In this document: piece after piece, positions 31,774 through 43,294 of the stretch
How the letters are laid out: the number at the start of each line of letters is the position of its first letter
How positions within the stretch are numbered: the first letter of the stretch is position 1
Assembly: GCA_031310005.1 (NCBI GenBank)
Contig: CM062383.1
Location: 2,728,001 to 2,792,000 of the forward strand
DNA: 64,000 nucleotides
Direction: 5' to 3'
Origin: Dactylellina haptotyla
Taxonomy: Eukaryota > Ascomycota > Orbiliomycetes > Orbiliales > Orbiliaceae
The notes under the pieces: generated by a model
What the model was told of the DNA's origin: nothing
What the model saw: the letters and a program-made list of their open reading frames with translations, nothing else
The model's database searches: none
Made by a program: the position numbers and the translations under genes

Positions 31774-33729
31774 TCAGGATCTCTTCTGCTTGAGTTCCTG
31801 GCTTCCGTATAATGCAATAACGGCCATACCAATGAACGCCGCGATAACGCTAAAGACCAAAGCAACGATACCGCGCGCGGTAAATCTAAAAAGGCACATA
31901 CTGTCAGTCTCGTGATTCATCTTACTCAAGGAAACAGAAGATATGGCACTCACCCAGCTGGCAAAGGCGCTGGACTCAGATTCTGTCCTGCCAGATTCAT
32001 GAAGTCTTCACTGTTCGCAGCCGCGTTACCAATAGTTGGCAGGTCCTGTCCAGTGCAAACATCCAAGTGATCCTGTGGGATCTTGAGTTTCGTCTGCATA
32101 ACATCTGGGGCTTCAATAAAGGTCGCAACAAGTCCGGACTGGATGTGCCACTCAATGTGGCAATGGAACAGCCAAACACCGGGATTATCGGCGCGGAAGC
32201 GAAGAACCATGTTGCCACCAGGGTTAATAAGAACGGTATCTCGGCGCATCGGCTTCTTCGCAAACTCAATGGAAGAGTCGGATGCATTGTAGAAACCTGC
32301 ATCAACGTCGCTGCGGTAAGCGACTTGGAATGTATGGCCGTGAAGATGGAAAGGGTGTTTTCCGGGATCGTTGTTGTTAACAACCAACTCGACCACATCG
32401 TGGTGTTTGAAGACGTGGGGGTTAGTATCGCGACCGTAGATTTCAGGGTTCATGGTGACGTTGCCGGCGCTCAAAGCGGTGTAGAGAGTTGGGACTTTAG
32501 GCGCTGTGTAGGTAATGCCGTTGAAGAAGGCGTAGTTTCCGCCGTCGATGAGATTGTCCATCATAACCTCAAGGGAGAAGGAGTATGTTGGGCCTTCCCA
32601 GAGGTCTTCACCGTCCAGCGGGGCTAGGGTGTAGTCATCAAAGGGTTCAAAGGCGTCAATATCAGCTGGAGCTGGGAGAGGCTTCGAAGAATCATAAACC
32701 AAATGCCCGGTTACATTTGGATTGAGACCATCTGGAACAGCGTCGAAGAGATCCTAGAAGGCGGTCATATTAACATTACCGGACATTCTTTGTACTATGG
32801 TTGGTATACTCTGGATACATACCTGATCCATGCTTCCCACGATCGCAAAGTTGGCACCAGTGTCATTTCGAGCGGTCAGCAAGAACGAATATCTTTGCGC
32901 AGCAGTAAGATAAATCATATCCGCCTCAGCTTCTTCGGTGTATTCACCATCGACTTCAATGATTCTCATCTTGTGCCCCTCAATCCAGAAATACTGCGCC
33001 GCAAAGGCGGCCATGTTTACCATGCGGACCATGTAGGTCTTGCCTGGTTGCACACTGAACATCATTTCCTGGGTTTCATTCATGAGGGCAGAGTCTGGTA
33101 CTGGTTCGGCACCAGTTGGATTACCAAGGGACAAAAACTTTGAGAGAAGGACCGGGTTCTCGGTATGATACCAGTCACTGAGCGCGATAATCACCTCTTC
33201 GTCATATTTGCCTGCATATGGGCCCTTTGGATCCCGCACGATTAAAGGAGCGCGGATTCCATCAGGGTATTGGCCTTTAACGTGAGAATGATACCAATAT
33301 GTTCCTGGTTGGTCAATCTATATGCACAGACAGAGCCATTAGATCTCACTTTTGCGCACAAATCTTGATGTTGTATTGTTTCTCAGTACATACCGTGAAG
33401 TTGTAGGTCATGCTCTGGCCAGGCCCTAGGGCACACTGTGTAACCTTTGCTGGGCCGTCCATATAAGCAGTTCCATTTTGGAACAGGCCGTGGAAATGCA
33501 GACTTGTCTCAACATCTGGCAAGCCATTGTGAAGTTTTACAATCAGCCTGTCGCCCTTGTCAACGTCAATAGTGGGAATCGGCCATTTGCCATTAATCCC
33601 AATTACTCGACGAGTGAACTGGCCATCCGGATTCGCCTCCGTGTAAGTTACATTGAAGTCGTATGTAACGGTTTTCGAGAACACCGAGGGGAGAAGAGAG
33701 AGGAGGGAAACCGCCGCGAAGGACCTCAT
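31774..33729 (-). CDS. FET3: Fet3-type multicopper ferroxidase
   Basis: Four exons (33729-33394, 33317-32823, 32753-31954, 31885-31774) give 580 aa. The protein oxidises Fe(II) to Fe(III) at the cell surface for passage through the Ftr1 permease. A signal peptide (MRSFAAVSLLSLLPSVFS) is followed by three cupredoxin domains with copper ligands LHFHG, WYHSHVKGQ, HPFHLHGH and HCHIEWH. NPTGAEP carries the acidic residue that matches the iron site of yeast Fet3, which separates ferroxidases from laccases. One C-terminal membrane helix (GIVALVFSVIAAFIGMAVIALYG) and a short tail end the chain. The gene is divergent from the permease gene at 36247, with four iron-regulator-type sites between them. 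Confidence 0.95.
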
Positions 33730-33878
33730 CCTTACAATCAGCTACGGCTGGTCCTAACACTGACGCGTTGCGTTGAAAACGGGATCGATCTTCTCTTTAC
33801 AGAAGATGAGAGCACCAGAATCGATTGTTGTGGAAGGGAGGATGATACAAATGAAGGTGGTCAAGGAGCAGTTGAATG

Positions 33879-33887
33879 ATCTGATAA
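33879..33887 (+). promoter_or_regulatory. ATCTGATAA, GATA-type iron regulator site
   Basis: Perfect match to ATCWGATAA, the site bound by SreA/Sre1/Fep1-type GATA repressors of iron uptake in fungi. It lies 150 bases upstream of the ferroxidase start codon. Confidence 0.65.
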
Positions 33888-34208
33888 GATTATTATCAGG
33901 CCCATGGCAGGAGGAGAATAGTTTCAGTCCGAGCGCGCGATGGGACGAGCTATCGGATCAATCCGCCGACTCTCATACGCATCCCACGGCTCAACCTAGG
34001 ACTTCTCGTGAAATTTTTCCTGAATTGTCGCTAGAACTCCAGTGATAGCATTATGCAACGGCAAGATAGTTGCAGGGATCTTTTTTTTCTCTCCTCTCTT
34101 TTTCAGAACCTAGGTTCAGTTCTGTGACTTTGAAATCGGAGCGCCCAACTTGTGAATACAAAGTTACAAAGTGGGGCGAAGGGTCCGAAAAAGAAACTCT
34201 AAAGGCGG

Positions 34209-34217
34209 ATCAGATAA
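34209..34217 (+). promoter_or_regulatory. ATCAGATAA, GATA-type iron regulator site
   Basis: Perfect ATCWGATAA match about 480 bases upstream of the ferroxidase start. Confidence 0.6.
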
Positions 34218-34556
34218 TCAACTGATCATAAATGATACTACCTTGGGAATCTACAAGGGCCATTCCACCAAGTCTGCAGGGAAGGTGGTCTGGAATGGTA
34301 TTTTCTTATGCGAGAAAGTGAGAAGGAGCTGCAGGGTGGGCTGGCATGGGTGGAAGGACGATTTGACTCTCAATTCCCGCTAAGTTAGTGCTGGACACAA
34401 GAAAGCAAGGGATCGCGAGCAAGCAGCGGGAGGGTGGGGTTTTCGGATGCCCAGAAAATCGCCAATTCTCACCATCGAATGCTTGACCTCAGTGCCGCCG
34501 TCTTGACCCTCCAGCCTCGTGGGCCACCAAGCAATTGGCAACGTATATGCGGAGAT

Positions 34557-34582
34557 GCTTTTTAAAAGGCCTTCTAAAAAGC
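34557..34582. repeat. 26-bp near-perfect palindrome
   Basis: GCTTTTTAAAAGG and CCTTCTAAAAAGC are 13-base arms that differ from perfect complementarity at one position, with no spacer. It lies inside the iron gene promoter. Confidence 0.65.
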
Positions 34583-35563
34583 GTGAATATGTGTTGTTCG
34601 AATGTTCCAAAGTGTTATTTCCAATATCACGGCGTGTATAGGCGTCGGAAACGACGTGCCAGCGATCAATCTTATCCGATGGATCAGATTGTAGTTGAAT
34701 TTTAGTTTCCATCAGATTATGCAATTGAAACTCGGGGTGCACGCGGAACTCGGGTGCCGGTGGTTGCAATTGTGTCTGTTCGTGAAGTCATTCCACTTCC
34801 CCAACCTCTTTTCCAAATTGTCAGAGGAGTGGCTTGAAAACTCGTGAAAAATTTTTCTTACAAGCTCGCGATCGAGCCGCTTTGTTACCATACGGAAACT
34901 CCCAACATTGGCCAACGATTTTTAGTGGACGGCGCTCTTCTAAATTACAGTTTCTTTTTATTAGGACACTAGCTTATGTAAATCGTATGCATCCCACCCT
35001 CCAGCGAATGGTTTCTGGGCATTCCTGCAGTCTAGCGACGAGAGCTGATCGGAGGTGGGACCGTGGGGCGGTTGATAGCAAGCGATCGAATATCAAGTAC
35101 GGAGCTCAAGTCTTGGATTGTACCTATTCTGATCCGATCGTAGGCTGACATTCCAGACCCTTTGCTCCTGCCATCCCGATACATTCAGTTGATTCAGTGA
35201 CCCTGAACTCAGTTTAAACCGCCGTGTTTAGAATTTCCAAACTCGCCGATTTCGGCCAGCTGCGCTCGCAAAACAAACTGAGCTTCGTTCCAAACAGAAA
35301 CCTGAATTTTGGTCCGCACTACCCTCCTGCTCGTGCGAGTGATATCACAATCTGCTTCAAGGGTCTCTTTTTCGTTCGACATGCCTGGTCAACATGGATT
35401 CGATCTGCTCTCTTTTCGGACTATCTACTCTACCATGCCGGAATACTTTCAATTCCTTCCTGCTTCCTTGTACGAAAGACTCACCCATTTGGGAAGTTTT
35501 CCAGTTGGCAGCGTTAATCACGCAACAGTGAAATCTCTGAAGTTGTGACCCACTGAACTAAAG

Positions 35564-35572
35564 TTATCTGAT
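35564..35572 (-). promoter_or_regulatory. ATCAGATAA (minus), GATA-type iron regulator site
   Basis: TTATCTGAT on the + strand is a perfect ATCWGATAA match on the minus strand, about 680 bases upstream of the permease start. Confidence 0.6.
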
Positions 35573-36167
35573 CCGAGCTGCCAAGCTTAGAAGTGGTGCG
35601 ACCTCATGTTTACAGGGATCGAAAGTCAAAGGTGGGTCCCCACGAAGAACAAAGATGCACCCAGGTCGAACATCTGAACCAAATTTTTTCACGGGTGTCT
35701 TGAAAATGGATTGCCTGATTGTCGGTTGGGCGATGCCGTTCCAGCACAGTCCCTTCGTCAAAAATCTCCTCCCTACCCCCAATATTCTTGTTTCGTTTCC
35801 CGCATGTGCATATGCCAGCCAAGCGACATCGTGCGATGCCTTAATACTTTCGGCGCATGATGCCCACAGATACCTACCACCGGGAGGCCGGAGGAAACCG
35901 TTTTGTAAATTGCTATCGTTCAGCGGGATCTTTCAATCTAACCACCTGCAGTGCTAGCCTAGGGTGGCAGGAACTCCTTGCATCTATTGACTAGCTTCAT
36001 TTTCAGCCAGCGGTCCGCGGTTGCCCTCAATAACACCGCGGCGCAAGCCAGCTTTGGTGCCGCCCACCAAATCCTCTGATAATCTGATCAGATCTAATTG
36101 AACTTGTTCTTACTTTTCTCTTTCCTGTTCTTTGCTTTAAAGCGATCAATTTTTATCTTTCGCCCTG

Positions 36168-36176
36168 TTATCAGAT
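36168..36176 (-). promoter_or_regulatory. ATCTGATAA (minus), GATA-type iron regulator site
   Basis: TTATCAGAT on the + strand is a perfect minus-strand match only 71 bases upstream of the permease ATG. A cluster of GATA half-sites (CTCTGATAATCTGATCAG) lies 80-100 bases further left. Confidence 0.65.
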
Positions 36177-36246
36177 CCGTCGTTTCACCGCTTTATCTTT
36201 CGGATCTAATAATTGAGAGCTGTGAAGATCAAGAACGACAACAAAG

Positions 36247-37596
36247 ATGCCGAACGTCTTCGCCGTCCCAGGTATGTCGCACAACACAACGTGAACCCGC
36301 ACCCCTCTCGAGAGCGTCTCTGGTTTTGAAATGTGAGATCTAACAGCATGAATTACGCATCATAGTATTCTTTATTGTCTTTCGCGAGTCTCTAGAGACT
36401 GCGATCATTGCCTCTATCCTACTTTCTTTCCTTAAGCAAACGTTCGATACGCCAGAAAGCGATCGATCAGCCTACCTGCGCTTGAGACGACATGTCTGGC
36501 TAGGTTTATTAACGGGCTTTATCGTCGTCCTCGCAATAGGAGGCGGTATGATAGGCGCTTTCTATCGCCTTGGTCTAGATGCTTGGGCAAAAACTGAGAA
36601 CATATGGGAAGGCGTGTTCTGTCTGATCGCCAGTATTATCATTACCGTGAGTTATTACGCTGCACTAGAAACTACCTTTATCTTAAGATGCATTAAATTC
36701 TGATGTTATTCCGAAAAGATTATGGGAGCTGCCATTTTACGTGTTTCCAAGTTGCAATCGAAATGGCGGAAAAAGATAACAGAGGCACTCCAAGCCCCGA
36801 GTAAAAATACGACTTGGGGTGAGAAGCTCGAGAAATATTCTCTCTTCATTCTCCCATTCGTTACAATCCTTCGAGAGGGACTTGAAGCCGTTATTTTCGT
36901 GGGTGGTGTCGGCCTCACCTACCCTGCCAGCGCCTTCCCAATACCCGTTATTACAGGTCTCTTGGCTGGTGCGGCTATCGGTGTTATTCTCTACAAGTAA
37001 GTTTAACTTGGCTCCGCTCCTCTTGTAATATTTTCGGCGCAAATGCTAATTAATTATCACAGGGGTGGAAATGCCGCACATTTGCAAATTTTCCTCATCA
37101 TCTCCACATGCTTCCTTTACCTTGTCGCAGCTGGCCTCTTCTCTCGGGGTATCTGGACACTTGAGATGTACGGATACGGCAAGCTCGTCGGTGGTGATGT
37201 CGCCGAAACAGGTGTCGGACCAGGCTCTTATGATATCACAAAGAGTGTTTGGCACGTAAACTGCTGTTCACCACAATACAACGGTGGAGGTGGTTGGGGT
37301 ATCTTTAACGCTCGTAAGTTCGTCCGAGACATGTTTTGCAATCTGAAGTAACTTACTAACCTTGATTGGTAGTGTTGGGCTGGCAAAATTCTGCGACCTA
37401 CGGTTCCGTGATCTCCTACAACATGTATTGGATTGCTGTTATCGCTTATTTCCTTTATATGTACTTCCGAGAGAGAAGAGAAGTAGAGTCGACTTCTAGG
37501 ACCGATTCGGACATCGAGGCCGATAACGGTAAAGGCGTAGTTGGAGGAAAGGCGCCAGAGCATACTGGCGTTGAAGTCGATGAAAAGACTAGCTAG
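36247..37596 (+). CDS. FTR1: Ftr1-type high-affinity iron permease
   Basis: Five exons (36247-36271, 36366-36646, 36719-36996, 37063-37313, 37373-37596) give 352 aa. It is a plasma-membrane permease that takes Fe(III) from the partner ferroxidase. It starts [20 protein letters not shown]. The first iron motif is RESLE in helix 1, as in many filamentous fungi; the second is the classic REGLE in [17 protein letters not shown]. Other helices include [31 protein letters not shown] and [21 protein letters not shown] short acidic/Lys cytosolic tail ends VDEKTS. Pairing with the ferroxidase gene 2.5 kb away is the usual fungal arrangement for reductive iron assimilation. Confidence 0.95.
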
Positions 37597-37779
37597 ACGC
37601 GTAGCAAAATGATTCAAGTATACTTGGCCACGATTGTTATCATTGGACTGTTTTGGTCAAATTTCCATTTTATAAGTAAATAAATCTTTACGATAGTTTA
37701 ATATGAAACACATCAAATATTATCTCTATCTTCCGTTCATATTAATATACATGTAAATAAGTAGAAAAGGTGTTTTGAA

Positions 37780-39067
37780 TCATGCTGCAGCCGCAGATTG
37801 ATGCAAACTAGTTTTCGCTATATAGTGCTCAAACGCATCAATTCCGCCGCCAGGTACCCGGTACCACTGGGATATATCGGAGACAAACCGAATACTCGTT
37901 GCAGGTACCCGGTACCACTGGGATATATCGGAGACAAACCGAATACTCGTTGGTGATCCGAATCTCAGGTTTTTTTGTAACAGGTTGACTTCCACAATTG
38001 GAATCTCATTAGGATCATCCTCAATTGGGACATCACGGTGGCGTGCAACCAAGGGTTCCAAGTCGACTACATCATCGCTCCCTAGGGGCATGAAGTCTTC
38101 CTCTGGTTGGTACATGCCGGTCCCTGACATAGATGGAGTAGTTTCGTCAAGGAAGTCCTCCAGTGCTTGTACCTGCTCGGCTAAGTACGAATCTAGAGGT
38201 ACAACGTTATTTGCAGGCGGCCCTTGCATTAGGCCGTTACTTCCGCTGTCACTAGGTGGGGTGGGACTTCTCTTTTTAAGACCATGCGTCGATCTGCCAG
38301 AGTCGTAATCTGGCTGTGGAGAACCCTCGTAGTCGTTGTATTCGTTTTGGTCATTAAAGACTTCATCCATTTGCTGCATTTCGGCTGCAATCATATCATC
38401 GTCAAACCCGAATGGATCTTCCTCAAAATATTCTTCCATGTTGTCGTCTGGGATAGTTGGAGCATTCATAACATCATCCATCGTTTGTCCATAAGGAATC
38501 CAATCTGGTGGCTGTTGGTTTTCGGAATCGTTATAGAACTGCATCAACTCTGCCTCTTCTTCATTTGGACCTGTATTAAATTCAACGTAAACAGGATTCT
38601 CATCCATGCAGTCGTCACCGCTATGGACCTCGATAGCTGCTAGAACGAACGGAAACATAGCTATGGTCGGAAATTAGTAAGGGATCCTAACATATTTATT
38701 GTCAAAAGGACGAGTGAATACTGTCACGCAGAAAAACTCGTGCGAAATTTAAAAGGACAACCTGGACCAGTAAAGACTTACGATTCGGGTTACTAGCAGA
38801 ATACCTAACAGTTCGTAAAAATGACCCCTTGTCAGATACAACACCATTCGCACAGCCGCCACTCATCCATACAGCATCGTAATCAGTAAATGTAGTAAAC
38901 GACTCTGATACAACGAAGTCCTCAGATATGTCACCAGTTTCAAAATTCGGCCGCATGCTCAACGTTCGTTTCCATTGCTGGAGTTCAAGCCAGCGAGCAG
39001 AGACGACACTTGAAGAGAGTACCGCTAGACTATGGAGATATAATTTGAAATTATTGCTGGTTTTCAT
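37780..39067 (-). CDS. Secreted orphan protein (family member B), with internal tandem duplication
   Basis: Two exons (39067-38782, 38660-37780) give 388 aa. The signal peptide region is MKTSNNFKLYLHSLAVLSSSVVSA, followed by RWLELQQW. The compact core has GGCANGVVSDKGSFLRTVRY, then after a phase-1 intron FVLAAIEVHSGDDCMDENPVYVEFN. The intron position and phase equal those of the divergent neighbour at 39511, so the two are paralogues. The C-terminal two thirds are acidic and disordered. Near the C-terminus a 17-residue unit (TSIRFVSDISQWYRVPA) occurs twice because of a perfect 51-bp tandem duplication. No enzymatic motif is visible. Confidence 0.75.
37851..37952. repeat. Perfect 51-bp tandem duplication
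   Basis: Copies 37851-37901 and 37902-37952 are identical over all 51 bases. The unit is a multiple of three, so the reading frame is kept and 17 residues are doubled. Identity at every base implies a very recent event or gene conversion. Confidence 0.9.
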
Positions 39068-39510
39068 TATTTTGGCTTCTCCTAGGGCTTGGTTCGTAGT
39101 GGTGTTTATCGATATATCTTGATAGTCGTCAAAAATATCTCAGACTCTGTCAAACTTGCTGCGCATGCGAATGCCCCCAAATCAAACTTCATACAAACGA
39201 ACATTAATATTTTCAATCAGGATTGAGAGGATTTCACACCGACCAATCACCATAGATGAGAAAATATCTCCTTACAACGTTTTCATCATGTTTACTACCA
39301 CCTATAGAGCAAGTACGCGGCATTTTTGAACCCTCGGCAGCGCGCCAAACCTACATTGCGATGCGTTAAGGAAAATACCAGCAAAAAAAAATCAAAACCA
39401 CTATCGTTCTACTTCACCAAAGATTTAATTCTTCAGTTACTTTTGAAGAAGAAAATATCTAGGATTCTATCAATAGAATTAACATGATGCTGCAGGTTCG
39501 CCATTGCTAG
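39068..39510. promoter_or_regulatory. Divergent promoter of the paralogous secreted pair
   Basis: 443 bases between two divergent start codons. AT-rich; no clear TATA box. It is the only control region available to both genes. Confidence 0.5.
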
Positions 39511-40999
39511 ATGGTCTCAAAATACAACATGCAACACATTTACGTTTCTATACCAGCGCTCCTGGCCCTCATTCCAATGACGGTATATGCTAGATGGCTA
39601 GAAATCATGGAAGTGGAGGTAACAGGTTATAATGAAGAAACAAATCAATTCATTAAAAAAGGGGTCGGGACCGCGCTTTGGACAGATTGGAATGTGGCGC
39701 CGGGCTATCGTAATCGACGCAATTTCATAGATCCCTGGACTGGCGAATGCTCGGACTATTTCATGGCTAAAGAGGGCAGTTTTATCGATACGGTTGCATA
39801 TTGGAACGGAAGAATTAATTGTATGTTACAAGAAATAGCCATGATTTAATGCTGCTATGCGCGAAATATTTAACTAACACAGAAATAAAACAGCTGAATT
39901 CCCTAATTACCTTCTTCGACTTGAGATTCACGATGGCGAAGGATGCCAAGACGATGACCCTCTCATTATAGCCTTAGATAGCCCCACAGGATATTCAAGC
40001 TACCAAGTACCTGATCCTGTTGGCGCAAATAACTGGGAGCCCGATATTCAAGATTTTGGTGGTATGGAAGAGGAGAGCGTAGCTTCACAGCAGGAAGATA
40101 TCGATCAAATTTTGGGCGCTCCTGAATACGGGATCAGTGAATCTCTGAGAGAAAATATGGGAAATGTCGAAAATCCCTTCCGGGAGCTTCAAATCAACGA
40201 AGAAGCACCTCCCGTCGGCGGTGCTACCTTCTGGGACCTATACAACTCACCAGAAAATGAAATAGAAGATGAAGAAGAAATAGAAGATTACGACAATCCG
40301 GCGCTAGATGAAAGACCAAGGGTCAAAAAACTCGCCAAAAGAGCATCTGTGGATGGATCTGATCGAGTTTCGGGATACTCGACTCCACAGAACAATAACC
40401 GGATCCAAAACATTCCCCCTAACCCGCGCGGTGTTACCCGTCAAGACTTTCTAGAATTGGATGATGGATTCCCGCTATCTCCAGCATTCAGAGCGGCCAG
40501 AAGACTTGAATTCAGTGATTTAGAGGATGTGTTTGAAACCCCTATTAGGCAAGGGACTGGGGTAGCCGATTGGGACCCGTTCGTAATCAGCGAAGACGAA
40601 GACCCAGCACCGATGCCGGCAGATCAAATCGATTCGCCGTCTGTACCTAATCCGGAATTTCTTGATATCCCTTTTGAGGATTTTAGAATCATGTTGGACC
40701 AAGATGTTGGAATTGAAGACCCTCTAAAGATTCTAGGGAGCAAAACTCCTCCTAGGAATGCCATGAGATTTTTGATGAACAATGGAAACCACCCCGCCAA
40801 CAATGAGGAATATGTTTCGGAGAAAAGTGGAAGTCCTCCTGCAGATGCCTTCGCCAGTAGCAGAGCCGTCAATATACAAGTCGCACAGCTTTTCCCAGAC
40901 TATCAATACGAGGACCCAGTCAGTTTCAAGTTCGTTTTCGATCCCTATGTCATCCATGATGCCAACTCCCCGGGTGTCCCTGTTATAATAGACGTTTAA
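39511..40999 (+). CDS. Secreted orphan protein (family member C)
   Basis: Two exons (39511-39820, 39894-40999) give 471 aa. The hydrophobic N-terminus (HIYVSIPALLALIPMTVYA) is followed by RWLEIMEVEV. Then come WTGECSDYFMAKEGSFIDTVAYWNG and, after a phase-1 intron, NYLLRLEIHDGEGCQDDDPLIIALD. These match member B at RWLE, C-x(n)-GSF, IE/EIH and the second Cys. The rest, about 330 aa, is acidic and disordered, with EDEEEIEDYDNPALDE and a KKLAKRAS basic patch that could be a processing site. The start could also be the Met six codons in, which gives a better signal peptide. Function is unknown. Confidence 0.75.
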
Positions 41000-41163
41000 T
41001 TAAAGAAGTAAGACTACTCTGTCCCATTATTTTCTGTATATAACACTTCATTAACTCCTCTGTCATTATAATTGTTATCTTGTCGTATTGCAGACCAAAA
41101 CAATGAACGAATGCTATCAAAATGAATCTAATTTATGAACATAATAAACTCGAAACTAGAGCC

Positions 41164-42690
41164 TTAGACTGTACCCAATTCTCCCCCGCAAACCGGCTTT
41201 ATCAAAAGAACCAGGGCAGAACAAGGCGGAAAATTCTCACTCCATTCAGGCGCCAATACCAACGGTGCATTAAACCACTCTTGGTAGATTGGACAGTAAT
41301 TGAACACGTCTAGAGACCACGGACCGGCTGCCAGACAGTAAAGTTCGCTGTATCCGCCCGGATAGTTGCCACTTGGAGGTCTAACTTCACACTGTAGATT
41401 AATATACCTTCGACGTCTGATCTCTTCCCGAGTCATCATATGGACAATTTGAAAGTCGTTATAGGGGTCAACGTTCGCATAGTGAGTTCCATTTTTATGC
41501 CTCGTAATAAGCCTCTTGTCTGCATCCAAGGAAAACACAGTCGCAGCTGAAAGGTCGTCGGTAAAAGTTGGCTCGATAGAAAAGCTCAGGAGTCGTCCTA
41601 ATCCTGGATATGATACCGGAGCTATCCACATGTACTTTCCATCGACGGGTGGTGCATTTGTAGCCTGCAAGTAGAAAGAAGGATTTGCAGAGGACGGTGT
41701 ACATTTCACAGTTGTGGTATGTGTCGATAAGATACCAAGTGTTTCCGTCCACGTGTAACTCTCGACGTCTGTCGTGTAAATAGGTATATAATCAATATTC
41801 GTATACGTAATCGGTATTTCGACAAACTACACGAGACAATAAAAGTCAGTTTCAGGCTCCGAGGCGATCATCTCGAAGATTCTCAATCTCAGGCTTAGGG
41901 CGGCATACAGAGTAGAGCGTCTCAGTTTCTTTGATTTTAACAGTTTTCCTCAGATCTTTCGTAATAGGCGGGGGGCAGCTCGTAATAAGACATGTGCAAG
42001 CTTGCTTCTGAACAGCAGATGCACATATAGATGTCGTTTTGGTTGCTCGTTTCAATAAATCTTTAGGATGCACGCCATTGCGGCGAACTGCGCGAGGTGT
42101 AACAGTTACAACGACAAATTTCCTACACAAGTATATTAGCTTTTTTCTCTCAAGCTTTCCTGATCGAATTATACATACTCAACGGTCCACGTCGGCCGGA
42201 ATGTCACCCTCGCTGCTTCCGTGTATTCGGTCTCCTAACGAGTCAAAAATATCAATACCAGCCACAAATGAATCTCCAGAATACTTCGGCAATACGTACG
42301 GTATAGGTAAAAGTAGTCGTAGTAAATGTTTCCGATGCCTACAATTCATCAAGATAGATATCTTCGATTAGTACAGGTAACGAATTTTCCAAAGACACAT
42401 TATTCATAAATCTCAGATTGACGCACTAAAACCTCGTAACTATAGGTCTCTGTAACTGAAAGCGTCGTCGTTGTCGTGACTGGATCTCCAGTAATAGTTG
42501 TAGTACTTTTTACACACCCAAGTACGGATTGACACCAGCTAGTCAGCGAGAGCGTTCGTGTTTTAGTCGATTTTATCGCCTTTGTGCATGATGTGACCGA
42601 CAAAACACCGCATGAACCTGGTGTAGCGCTGACTGTTGGGATTTCCAATACAGCCAGAGCAGCAAGAATGACCGTCGTAAGGAGCTTCAT
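41164..42690 (-). CDS. Secreted Thr-rich protein with C-terminal globular domain
   Basis: Five exons (42690-42433, 42338-42300, 42234-42179, 42122-41909, 41826-41164) give 409 aa, all junctions in phase. The signal peptide is MKLLTTVILAALAVLEIPTVSA. A Cys-containing segment (CGVLSVTSCTKAIKST) and a Thr-rich linker (TTITGDPVTTTTTLSVTET), likely O-glycosylated, are followed by a second Cys cluster (CASAVQKQACTCLITSCPPP). The C-terminal domain starts FYLQATNAPPVDGKYMW and has AATVFSLDADKRLITRHKNGTHYANVD. This layout is common in ascomycete surface proteins, but I cannot name the family. It probably sits in or on the cell wall. Confidence 0.7.
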
Positions 42691-43294
42691 TTTAGAAATT
42701 AAGAGAGAACTTGTCGATTAATTCCGCCTCCGCGAAAAATCAAGATTCCTAATCTATTGCAATCATAGAGCGCCATGGTCTCTTTTAAATCATTCAAATT
42801 CGAAGGATCAAAAGAAGCGCGCCGAGGCGCGCCCAGCCGCCAAGGAAATCCCTTAACATACAGAAGCATTCAGTCGATCTCCTATGATCGCAATCCAAGG
42901 GATTTTGGTGGGTTTCTCGCTTGTTTGCGGCTGAAGGATTAACCAGATATCGCCAATTTGCCCCCAGAAAACGCCACCAAACAATTAGCTTGTTGGCAAT
43001 CGGGTTGGTTAAATACGTGACTCGTTCCCGATCGATCTTCTAGACTCGCGCCCCGATTAAATTCAAACATGTGATGTTTATGAAGCTCATGATCAAATTT
43101 CTGTGAGTCTATAGCTTCTCAAATTTTTTAAAATCAATATAAGATTAATAGCTAAGTAGATATGATGTATTTATAAATATATTATATTATGAGATATCCC
43201 TGTCGTCGCCTCGTATATGTTCTAGTATCCAAAATCATACGCCCTCTATTGTTCCAATGCACGCTTTATATATTAAACCATCAATGCGATATCT
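42691..43294. other. AT-rich intergenic, 0.6 kb
   Basis: Promoter of the Thr-rich secreted gene and 3' region of the WSC gene. 43130-43200 is very AT-rich. No gene is seen. Confidence 0.45.

Larger units (their letters stand above)
33730..36246. promoter_or_regulatory. 2.5 kb divergent promoter of the iron uptake pair
   Basis: No coding sequence is supported here. It holds four perfect ATCWGATAA sites (listed singly), near matches at 34672-34680 and 36074-36082, and a near-perfect 26-bp palindrome at 34557-34582. It lies between the ferroxidase start and the permease start, so regulators can act on both. Confidence 0.7.
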
